Of a stretch of 64,000 bases of DNA, positions 8,993 through 16,085 are shown piece by piece. The notes under the pieces are model-generated. The model saw only the letters and a list, made by a program, of their open reading frames with translations. It was not told the DNA's origin and did not search any database. Every line of letters begins with the position of its first letter. Position 1 is the first letter of the stretch. The DNA comes from Paraburkholderia franconis (lineage in GTDB: Bacteria; Pseudomonadota; Gammaproteobacteria; Burkholderiales; Burkholderiaceae). Location of the stretch: the NCBI RefSeq assembly GCF_009362735.1, contig NZ_WHNP01000033.1:30990-94989 (forward strand), given 5' to 3'. The translations under genes were made by a program, and so were the position numbers.

Positions 8993-9459
8993 TTATTCAT
9001 CAGTCTGAGGATCGCTCGGCCGCGCGAGGCCTCGCGCCTCCAATTCTCGCCGCGTCTTGACGAGTTCGTCGGCCAGCAACTTTTCATCGGGCAATACGGT
9101 CTGGTATTCGGCGGCCAGTACCTTGTTGGACAATCCTTCCAACGCGTAACGCGCCACGGCCGCATTGGTACGGCCACACACGGTGGGTTCTCACCGGGCA
9201 GCATCCAGTGCTCACGGGCATAATTGCAATACATGCCCGAATCGTGCCGACAGGTCTGCCGACAGGCGTTTGAGCAGAGCTTGCCCGTAGCCCGCCCGTC
9301 CCGCCTTGACTCGACAATGCGTCGACCAATTTCCCAGTAGGTGCCCGTCATCAGCGCGTTGACGCTGCGTGCGGCTGCGCGGCGAGCGGCATCCAACAGG
9401 TCGACGATGTCGCCATGAAACGTGCCATATTCGGGGTTGTGGGATGTGAGATCAGTCAT
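8993..9459 (-). pseudogene. Decayed PDDEXK nuclease-domain gene (YhcG/DUF1016 type)
   Basis: Two ends of a YhcG-like protein remain in different frames. The N-terminal part reads from the ATG at 9459: HGDIVDLLDAARRAAARSVN, then GTYWEIGRRIVES, a hallmark of the DUF1016 N-terminal domain. The C-terminal part, about 9181 down to 8993, reads RYALEGLSNKVLAAEYQTVL then PDEKLLADELVKTRRELEAR. The middle, with the PDDEXK nuclease core, is missing. The family is normally about 330-370 residues, so several hundred bases have been deleted and frames lost. Such nucleases are found in defence and mobile contexts. It is not functional as it stands. Confidence 0.75.
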
Positions 9460-9885
9460 GCCTGCCCTTATGCTGCTTGCGCGCCTGCACGTCTATTTCC
9501 GCCCTTCGCCAACGAGGCGCGACGATTTCACCGCGAGCACAAGCTTGTGGGGTTCTTCTCAATGGTCATCGACGCTTCTCAATGAACCGCAACGTGCCGC
9601 GCGCTGTTCGGCCTTGACGGCCGGCACCGGGCCGACGCCTGATTCGCAGGCTCATCATTGTATCAATGTGACGTGCGAGATGCCGGCCGGCACCTCCCAA
9701 ATCAACGATCCAGCTGGTGCGAACGAACTGGTCATCGGAAAAGCAGGATCGTCTCAAGGCCCGTTCTCGACACTGCCATACTTCGAGTTGACTGCGCTTT
9801 TCTGACCGCCGTCGACCGAGCGACACTGATTCAGGAACTCGCCCCGTGCGTTGGACGTGCCACTCAGATCGAAGTGGCCGTGGTG
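9460..9885. other. Unassigned accessory intergenic sequence
   Basis: This 426-base stretch separates the nuclease pseudogene from the plasmid-type remnants. Only short open frames without recognisable motifs or good ribosome sites are present. It is probably degraded coding DNA of the same mobile origin. Confidence 0.4.
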
Positions 9886-10086
9886 CTAACGCACGATTGA
9901 AAAGTACTTCGCCTCATACTGGCTGCACTCACGCCCGCCATTGCCGCCCTGTATCAGTCCGGCAAGACAGAGCACCGCACCACACGCATTCTCGTTATCG
10001 TCATTCGCGCGCGTCGGCGAAGTGGCCACCATGCCCGGGATCATGAGCGTGCAGACCAGCACGAGCGCCCTCACCTGTCGTTCCAT
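9886..10086 (-). CDS. TrbM/KikA-like conjugal transfer protein, C-terminally short
   Basis: This 66-residue product starts with a hydrophobic signal peptide (MERQVRALVLVCTLMIPGMV) and then has CGAVLCLAG, a GGNGG turn, ECSQY and KYFSI, which is the conserved core of TrbM/KikA-type secreted conjugation proteins. Full family members continue well past this point, so it looks truncated after YFSIVR. It starts two bases after the stop of the StbC-like gene on the same strand and ends at the unassigned accessory DNA. With stbB/stbC-like neighbours it marks the end of a plasmid-derived block. Whether it is still functional is doubtful. Confidence 0.6.
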   Translation of the reverse strand: MERQVRALVLVCTLMIPGMVATSPTRANDDNENACGAVLCLAGLIQGGNGGRECSQYEAKYFSIVR

Positions 10087-10087
10087 T

Positions 10088-10546
10088 TCATGCTCCCGAT
10101 GTGCCAAAGAGATGAAGTGCCGCGATCGCACCAGAGAGCAGCGCCGCGCCGATCGCAGTGCACACGGACCAGACGGCGAGCTCCGTGCGGCCGATGCCGG
10201 CTGCGCGCTGTCGCTCCTCACGCAGCACATCGCGAAGCAGCTCGCGGCTGCGGCCGTTGGCTTCGTCGTAATGCCGTAGCGAGATCTCGCCAAGCAGCTG
10301 GTCACGGGCCTCATCGAAACTGGTTGCTTTCGCGAGCACGTCAGCCGTTGTTTCGGAAAACTTCTCGAGAAACTGCTCGTAGCCCGCAGTGAACCTGAGC
10401 AACGTCAGCTCACCGTCGTCCCTAAACTGTTTGCCGCTCGCTTCAAGCTGTTGCGACAGTTGCTTCACGTCGCGACGCAGGAGTGACAGCTCGCCCAGCA
10501 CCGCGCCGATCAGTTCCTCACGGATCGCGTCGTCCGTGGCGCCCAT
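10088..10546 (-). CDS. StbC-like plasmid-associated protein, predicted C-terminal membrane helix
   Basis: This 152-residue protein has an amphipathic, mostly helical body (residues 1-115, Leu- and Glu/Arg-rich, probably coiled coil) and one hydrophobic segment near the C-terminus (AVWSVCTAIGAALLSGAIAA, about 125-145). The size, architecture and position directly after an StbB-like ATPase remnant and before a TrbM-like gene match the stbC position of plasmid stability operons. Similarity of such proteins is low, so the name rests largely on context. Its reading frame is intact, unlike its upstream partner. Confidence 0.55.
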   Translation of the reverse strand: MGATDDAIREELIGAVLGELSLLRRDVKQLSQQLEASGKQFRDDGELTLLRFTAGYEQFLEKFSETTADVLAKATSFDEARDQLLGEISLRHYDEANGRSRELLRDVLREERQRAAGIGRTELAVWSVCTAIGAALLSGAIAALHLFGTSGA

Positions 10547-10547
10547 C

Positions 10548-11079
10548 TCAGTGCACCACGGCCTTGAAGACTGCGTCGAGCTCCGACGTTACCCGACCTG
10601 CGAGCCGTTTGAGCGCAACCATCTGCCGGATATGGGCGCGCTGCTCCTCGGGCGCACCGGACTCGATTGCCTCGGCGTTCATGGCCAGGTAGTCGGTCTG
10701 GTCGAGCGAGATCTCCGCGATTGTCTTGCCTGTGCCCTTGATCTTCTCGAAGATGGGGTTCTCGTGGATCATCGCGCTGGCGTCGAGCGCAAACCAGCCG
10801 TTGCGGCCGACGGCGTCAAAGACGCCTTGCAAAGGAGCGCACGAGATCCTGTTTCGGATCAACCATGTTAAACACCACCCTGATCTTGCTGGACGGTACA
10901 CCAATCGCCTGCAGGGACTGTAGCGTCGAAATCGTGTCAACCTGCTGCTTCGAACCATAGACGGTTGGCACAACAAACCGGTCGAAGTCCTGATGCGAGC
11001 CGTCGTATCGTTGCATCAACATCAGGAAATCCTCGACATTCGAGGCACCGACATCCACGACGGCGTTGCCGATCGTCAT
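10548..11079 (-). pseudogene. StbB-like plasmid stability ATPase, 5'-truncated and frameshifted
   Basis: The remnant begins near 11079 with NAVVDVGASNVEDFLMLMQR and FDRFVVPTV, continues to RVVFNMVDPKQDL, then changes frame between about 10820 and 10850 and resumes with APLQGVFDAVGRNGWFALDA, TIAEISLDQTDY and a C-terminal KRLAGRVTSELDAVFK. This pattern matches StbB, a ParA-like P-loop protein of broad-host-range plasmids. The first 60 or so residues with the Walker A motif are missing, and the frame break adds a second lesion. It lies two bases upstream of the StbC-like gene. It is not expected to be functional. Confidence 0.7.
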
Positions 11080-11152
11080 GAGATCCTATGTAGCGTGGGG
11101 ACCCGAAGCGCCGGTCTAGCATGAAAGGGCCGTAACTTCCTCAACGGAGGGT

Positions 11153-11398
11153 GTGATGAATACAGATCGCGTTCTAGCCGATGGTACGATTCTGGCGGTT
11201 TCGCTTGAACTGTCGCCGAGCCAGTGGAAAGTCGCGTTTCACGACGGGCTCCGGGAGAAGCCCGCCATCCATTCCGTCGGCACTGCGCCCGCCGATGCGC
11301 GACTTCAGGCGGTCGTCGAACTCATCGAGCAGCAGAAGGGTCATGGCCACCCCTTGATTTACATGGCGAAAATCGATGCCGTTCAATCGCACATTTGA
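11153..11398 (+). pseudogene. IS110-family-type transposase, N-terminal fragment
   Basis: The frame opens with DGTILAVSLELSPSQWKVAF, LREKPAIHSVG, ARLQAVVELIEQQKG, which resembles the start of a group of IS110-type transposases. Similarity ends around 11345 and the frame stops after 81 residues, whereas intact members exceed 300. No partner fragment was found downstream. It marks a past insertion near the junction between the plasmid-type remnants and the methyltransferase. Confidence 0.55.
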
Positions 11399-11496
11399 CC
11401 AGACATAGCAGGCATGCTGATTGCGACTGTGGCGCTGCGTCCAGATCCGGACGCTATCCCTGTCCTGTCCTGCGTAGACGTGTAGTCTCTAACTTC

Positions 11497-12036
11497 GTGA
11501 ACATCCACTTCATCAAACACTGGCTGAAAAACCCCGCCGCCGTCGGCGCGATCGCTCCATCTTCTCCGTACCTGGCGCGCGCAATGGCGCAGCCGGCCGA
11601 CCAGTTCGATACGATCATTGAACTTGGCGCCGGCACGGGCGTCATTACCGATGCGCTTATCGAGCGCAACCCTTCTGCAAGGCTGATAGCCTTCGAACTG
11701 GACCCGGCCCTGGCTGGCAAGCTTGCCGCGCGACATCCCGGCATCGAAGTTGTGGCTGGCCGCTTTCACGAATGCGCGCAGATTCTGGATTCATTGCCGG
11801 AGCGCGCGCTGATTGTCTCGGCGCTGCCGTTTCGCTCGTTGCCCAAGGAGGTTATTCGCCCGACGACTGTGATTCTGGCGAGGTTTCTCATGCAGAACGT
11901 CGCGCGCAGCCTCGTGCAGTTCACCTATCAGCCTAGAACTCCATTCGATGTCCCGACGAGCCTCACCTGGCGCTGGCGGCGTGTCATCTGGCGCAACACG
12001 CCACCGGCCGGCGTTTGGGAACTCCGACAAGGGTAA
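11497..12036 (+). CDS. Class I SAM-dependent methyltransferase (phospholipid N-methyltransferase-like)
   Basis: This 179-residue protein starts at a probable GTG (11497). It has FIKHWLKNPAAVGAIAPSSP, the SAM motif IELGAGTGVIT, then FELDPAL and a motif IV region ALIVSALPFRSLPKEV, and ends with WRNTPPAGVWELR. This is the pattern of short phospholipid N-methyltransferase-like proteins found near stress and resistance genes. It might methylate phosphatidylethanolamine, but that is inference from family. It lies between a transposase fragment and the chr operon and appears intact. The start codon is uncertain. Confidence 0.75.
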   Translation: MNIHFIKHWLKNPAAVGAIAPSSPYLARAMAQPADQFDTIIELGAGTGVITDALIERNPSARLIAFELDPALAGKLAARHPGIEVVAGRFHECAQILDSLPERALIVSALPFRSLPKEVIRPTTVILARFLMQNVARSLVQFTYQPRTPFDVPTSLTWRWRRVIWRNTPPAGVWELRQG

Positions 12037-12170
12037 GCCAAAGCCGCCGGATGGTGGCCGAACTCCGTCACATGCCCGGCTCTCGCACGGGCACTAGCCG
12101 TTGCAGCCGCTTCCCCTTTGTACGTTCTTTCCGATAAAACGACTGCCTGGAACGAGCACAAAAAAGGCTT

Positions 12171-12207
12171 GTAGAGTGCGCTACATGTGCATAGTTTACG
12201 CTACATG
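12171..12207 (+). promoter_or_regulatory. chrB promoter/operator with 20-base-spaced direct repeat
   Basis: CGCTACATG occurs at 12179-12187 and again at 12199-12207, the second copy containing the chrB start codon; the 20-base period equals about two helical turns. GTAG (12171-12174) and CTAC (12181-12184) form a short inverted repeat in the same region. ChrB-type proteins are known chromate-responsive regulators of their own operon, so this is a likely binding site. Confidence 0.5.
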
Positions 12208-13185
12208 AGCACATCGACTGTCTGGTCCCTGCTGGTTCTCACGCTTCCAACCGAAAACGCGACGGCGCGCATGCGCTTCTGGCGAACGCTGAAGGCGAAG
12301 GGATGTGCGGTGCTGCGCGACGGCATCTATCTACTGCCTCACACGGAAGAGCGCGAGCAGATGCTGCGCGAACTGGCGAGCGCCATTTCGGGTAGTGGCG
12401 GCACTGCGTATCTGCTTCGTGCACCGAGCCTCGATGCCGCGCAGGAAGCGGAATTCCGGGCGCTTTTCGACCGCAGCGAAGACCATGCCGAATTCATGCG
12501 CGCTCTGAAGGACGCGCGCAAGACGGTGTCGGGCCAGTCGGCGGCTGATCTGACAAAGCTGCTCCGGAAACTGCGCAAAGACTACGAAACCATCGCCGCG
12601 ATCGACTACTTTCCGGGCGACGCGGCGACGCGCGCCGAAGCAGCGTGGCAAGACTTCATCGGTCTGGTCGATACCGTGCTGTCGCCCGGCGAACCCCATT
12701 CCGCCGAACGACTCATCCGCAGCCTGTCAGTCGGCGACTATCAGGGGCGCGCCTGGGCCACGCGGCAACACATGTGGGTTGATCGCGTTGCGAGCGCCTG
12801 GCTGATCCGGCGATTCATCGATCGCGATGCGCATTTCATCTGGCTCACGTCACCCGGCGCCTGCCCGGCCAACGCGCTCGGCTTCGACTTCGACGGTGCG
12901 GCCTTCACCCATGTCGGCGAACGCGTGACGTTCGAGGTGCTGGTCGTGAGCTTCGGTCTCGACGGGGACCTTGCGCTACTTCGGCTTGGCGAGATGGTCC
13001 ATGCGCTCGACGTTGGCGGCGCACCCGTTCCCGAGGCCATCGGCTTCGAAGCCGTGATGGCCGGGGCAAGGGAGCGCGCGGCAGACGACGATCAACTGCT
13101 CGATGAAATGGGTCGTGTGCTCGATTCGCTCTACACGCACTTTGCGTCGGCTGCGAAAAGCGTCGACGTCAGGGGACGTCCATGA
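12205..13185 (+). CDS. chrB: ChrB chromate resistance regulator/protein
   Basis: This 326-residue ChrB begins STVWSLLVLTLPTENATARM, then RFWRTLKAKGCAVLRDGIYL, the conserved N-terminal ChrB domain. The C-terminal chromate-resistance domain includes TRQHMWVDRVASAWLIRRF and DFDGAAFTHVGERVTFEVL. Family members sense chromate and control the chr operon. The chosen ATG at 12205 lies inside the second copy of a direct repeat; a GTG at 12187 would add six residues. The stop overlaps the chrA start (ATGA at 13182), so the two are translationally coupled. It is intact within a decayed island, suggesting selection for chromate resistance. Confidence 0.94.
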   Translation: MSTSTVWSLLVLTLPTENATARMRFWRTLKAKGCAVLRDGIYLLPHTEEREQMLRELASAISGSGGTAYLLRAPSLDAAQEAEFRALFDRSEDHAEFMRALKDARKTVSGQSAADLTKLLRKLRKDYETIAAIDYFPGDAATRAEAAWQDFIGLVDTVLSPGEPHSAERLIRSLSVGDYQGRAWATRQHMWVDRVASAWLIRRFIDRDAHFIWLTSPGACPANALGFDFDGAAFTHVGERVTFEVLVVSFGLDGDLALLRLGEMVHALDVGGAPVPEAIGFEAVMAGARERAADDDQLLDEMGRVLDSLYTHFASAAKSVDVRGRP

Positions 13186-14363
13186 ACGCGACGATCGTGA
13201 CGGCACCGGGCTACACACTGGGTCAGCTGGTCCGGTACATGTTGCGGCTGGGCGCGTTCGGATTCGGCGGACCTGTGGCGCTCGTCGGCTACATGCATCG
13301 CGATCTCGTCGAGCAGCGCAAATGGATCAGCGAGTCGGACTACCGCCAAGGACTGGCGCTCGCGCAGATGATGCCCGGACCACTGGCTGCACAGCTCGGC
13401 ATCTATATGGGCCATGTGCACTATCACATCGTCGGTGCGACGCTCGCCGGTATCGCCTTCGTGCTGCCGTCATTCCTGATGGTGGTCGGCCTTGGCTGGG
13501 CCTACGCCCACTTTGGCGGACTCTCATGGATGCAGGCCGCGTTCTATGGCGTGGGCGCCGCTGTCGTCGGGATCATTGCAATGAGCGCGTACAAGCTCAC
13601 GACGAAGACCATCGGCAAGAACAGGCTCCTCAGGGCGATCTACCTGACACTCGCCGCTGTGACCGTCATCACCGAATCGGAGATCGCGTGGCTTTTCATT
13701 GCGGGCGGCCTCATCAACTGCTTTGTCGTTGCTCCGCCGAAATGGTTGAGCAAGGGCGGCCTGAATGCAGCCGCAGCACAGTTGCCAGTCGCAAGCGGCG
13801 TGTTCAGCGGTCTTGATTGGCCATTGCTCGGCCAGATCGGACTGTTCTTCACGAAGGCTGGTGCTTTCGTGTTTGGCTCGGGCCTGGCAATCGTTCCGTT
13901 CCTCTACGGCGGCGTTGTCACCGAGCATCACTGGCTCAACGACAGGCAATTCGTCGATGCCGTGGCCGTCGCGATGATTACGCCGGGGCCGGTCGTGATC
14001 ACGGTTGGCTTCATCGGCTACCTGGTCGCAGGGCTTGCGGGCGCCTGCACGGCGGCGCTCGGCACCTTCCTGCCCTGCTATCTCTTCACGGTGCTGCCGG
14101 CGCCGTACTTCAAGAAATACGGCAAGCTGCCCGCCGTCAAGGCCTTTGTCGACGGGATCACCGCGGCAGCCGTCGGCGCGATTACCGGTTCGGTGATCGT
14201 CATTGCGCGGCGCTCCATCGTCGACTGGCCGACTATTCTGCTCGCACTCGCGACCGCGATGCTGCTGTGGCGCTTCAGGAAGCTGCAGGAGCCGGTCATC
14301 GTCATCGCTGCTGCGCTCATCGGACTTGCTGTGTATCCGCTCATCCATTCGCACGCCATTTGA
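13182..14363 (+). CDS. chrA: ChrA chromate efflux transporter
   Basis: This 393-residue membrane protein is a long-chain, two-domain CHR-family chromate transporter. The first half carries LGAFGFGGPVALVGYMHRDL and LAQMMPGPLAAQLGIYMG. The second half repeats the pattern with FTKAGAFVFGSGLAIVPFL and AVAVAMITPGPVVITVGFIGYL. These antiparallel repeats define the family, which exports chromate from the cytoplasm. Its start overlaps the chrB stop by four bases. Confidence 0.96.
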   Translation: MNATIVTAPGYTLGQLVRYMLRLGAFGFGGPVALVGYMHRDLVEQRKWISESDYRQGLALAQMMPGPLAAQLGIYMGHVHYHIVGATLAGIAFVLPSFLMVVGLGWAYAHFGGLSWMQAAFYGVGAAVVGIIAMSAYKLTTKTIGKNRLLRAIYLTLAAVTVITESEIAWLFIAGGLINCFVVAPPKWLSKGGLNAAAAQLPVASGVFSGLDWPLLGQIGLFFTKAGAFVFGSGLAIVPFLYGGVVTEHHWLNDRQFVDAVAVAMITPGPVVITVGFIGYLVAGLAGACTAALGTFLPCYLFTVLPAPYFKKYGKLPAVKAFVDGITAAAVGAITGSVIVIARRSIVDWPTILLALATAMLLWRFRKLQEPVIVIAAALIGLAVYPLIHSHAI

Positions 14364-14399
14364 CCGCACGCGCGTGCGCGTACCTGCGAGGACAGCAAC

Positions 14400-14571
14400 A
14401 TGGCAACACGTCGTACGTTCCTGCGCAACACGGCTGCCGCCGGCGCGTGCGTCGATCTCGCGTCAGAGTCAGCGGGCCTTTACGCAATTTCCATCGGGTT
14501 ATCGCGCACCTTTGCAGATGATCACGAACAGCTGCGCTACGGCATGCTCATGCATGACGCACTCTATGTGT
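14400..14571 (+). pseudogene. Fragment: Tat-like leader joined to C-terminus of a second chromate-resistance protein
   Basis: The frame begins ATRRTFLRNTAAAGA, a twin-arginine-like leader, and passes into GLYAISIGLSRTFADDHEQL then RYGMLMHDALYVW, which resembles the extreme C-terminus of ChrB-type chromate-resistance domain proteins. These parts are not expected together, so this is probably a deletion junction between two genes of a larger chr operon. After about 14571 the frame loses meaning and a different protein fragment follows in another frame. Confidence 0.5.
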
Positions 14572-14815
14572 GGACGTCGGTGACGGTCCCGACGTACTCG
14601 CATTCGATCCCGGTCGCGGCACGCTCTTCGTGGCAGGTGAAGCCGGCATCGTATCGATGTTCGCTGTCGGGTCATCGATCGTGTCGAAGACCGGAGAGGG
14701 CAGCATCGGGCCGAACGCGCACGTGGTTGGCGTCGATCCATCGACGCATCGCGTCTATTTCCCGCTGAAGAACGTCGATGGGCGTCCGGTGCTTCGCGTA
14801 ATGGCGCCACGGTGA
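14570..14815 (+). pseudogene. C-terminal fragment of a YncE-like beta-propeller protein
   Basis: The 81-residue frame reads VGDGPDVLAFDPGRGTLFVA, GIVSMFAV, GPNAHVVGVDPSTHRVYFPL and GRPVLRVMAP, the last repeats of a YncE/YVTN-type beta-propeller. Such proteins are normally 300 or more residues with an N-terminal signal peptide, both absent here. It directly abuts the chromate-protein fragment and belongs to the same deletion event. Confidence 0.6.
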
Positions 14816-15011
14816 ACCGGCAGCACTACCGACAATCATCATGGTCGGCCGGCCAGGACAGTTGTTGGTAGCCAGGCCGTGTCGCTTGAGCGGACCGAAG
14901 AGCAACAGACGAATATCGTGGAGCGGCACGCGCAACGCCTCCGCGTACCTCGCTCAAGGTCGTCCGGACAATTGTGGAAACCGGTTCAAAGCCTGGATTA
15001 CGGCGATAGAG

Positions 15012-15882
15012 TCAGCCATCCGCAAGAAAACCGCGAACCAGGGCGATCGTCGCTTGTGGGTTTTCCTCCATCACCCAATGGCCTGAGTCCGGTATCACGC
15101 TCTCTCGCACGTCGTCGGCAGCGGACCGCATCACCACGGCCATGGTGGTGCCGAAAGACTTCTCGCCCCCGACGGCCAGCACGGGCATCCGCAGCCGCGC
15201 GCCCGTGGCGAGCCATGCGCGGTTATCGTCCGCATCCTGATCGAAGGCCGCGAATTGCGCGAAGCCGGCGCGTATGGCGCCAGGTAACGCATAGAGTGCG
15301 GAGTAATGGACCCTTGCTCCCTCATCGAACCTCGCGGGATCGGCGGAGAATTCGTTCCAGAAGCGGTCGAGATAGATGCGCTCGCGACCGGCGACAAGTC
15401 GCTCCATGTCAGGCCCGCCAAAACGGAAATGCCAAAGCATTGGGCTCTTCAAGATGTCGTCCCACGGGCCGATTCCCGGGATGGGTGCATCGATCAGCAC
15501 CAACCGTCTGATCCGCTCCGGATGCTGCGCAGCGAACTGGAAAGCGACCATGTTCCGATGTCATGTGCAACGAGATCGATCTGATCCACGCCAAGTGCAG
15601 CGAGCACGCCCGTCATATCGGCAGCCTGAGTCTTCTTGTCATAGCCGTCAGCAGGTTTCGAGGAGAGGCCCAGGCCGCGCAAGTCCGGCACGATCACCCG
15701 ATGGTCCTGCGCGAGATCGACGGCCATCGGCTCCACATATCACCCGTCTCGGCATAGCCATGCAACAGCACGACGGCGGGACCCTTGCCGCCGACGCGAA
15801 CGGACAAGGTCGTTCCGTTCGTCTGAATATCCTGCGTCCGAAAATCGGTCGGGAACGACCGCGTGCTTGTCAGAGGGGGCAT
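15012..15882 (-). pseudogene. Alpha/beta hydrolase (epoxide hydrolase-like), two frameshifts
   Basis: Read from the ATG at 15882, the gene gives VLLHGYAETGDMW in one frame, then EPMAVDLAQDHRVIVPDLRG to LVAHDIGT in a second, then MVAFQFAAQHPERIRRLVLI to GHWVMEENPQATIALVRGFL in the third, ending at 15012. Together these make a typical hydrolase of about 290 residues with the HGYAE oxyanion region, the nucleophile region LVAHDIG and a late His (DSGHW). One base is missing near 15730 and another near 15550. The rest is well conserved, so inactivation looks recent, or two base-call errors are present. Confidence 0.8.
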
Positions 15883-16085
15883 AGGTTATCTCCTTTGAAA
15901 TTGCGGGGCGCTACGAGCGCCAGGACACGCATTCACCGTCGATGGTCGGATGCGCGCCGGCTTGCTGAATCGCATTTTTCCGGTAGATCAGAAGCGGTTT
16001 GGGTCCATGTAGATTCCGTCGTCGACAAGCATAACCGCAGTTCGAATTCGCATCGCTTATCGCTTCCATGCACGCGATTGCGCTG

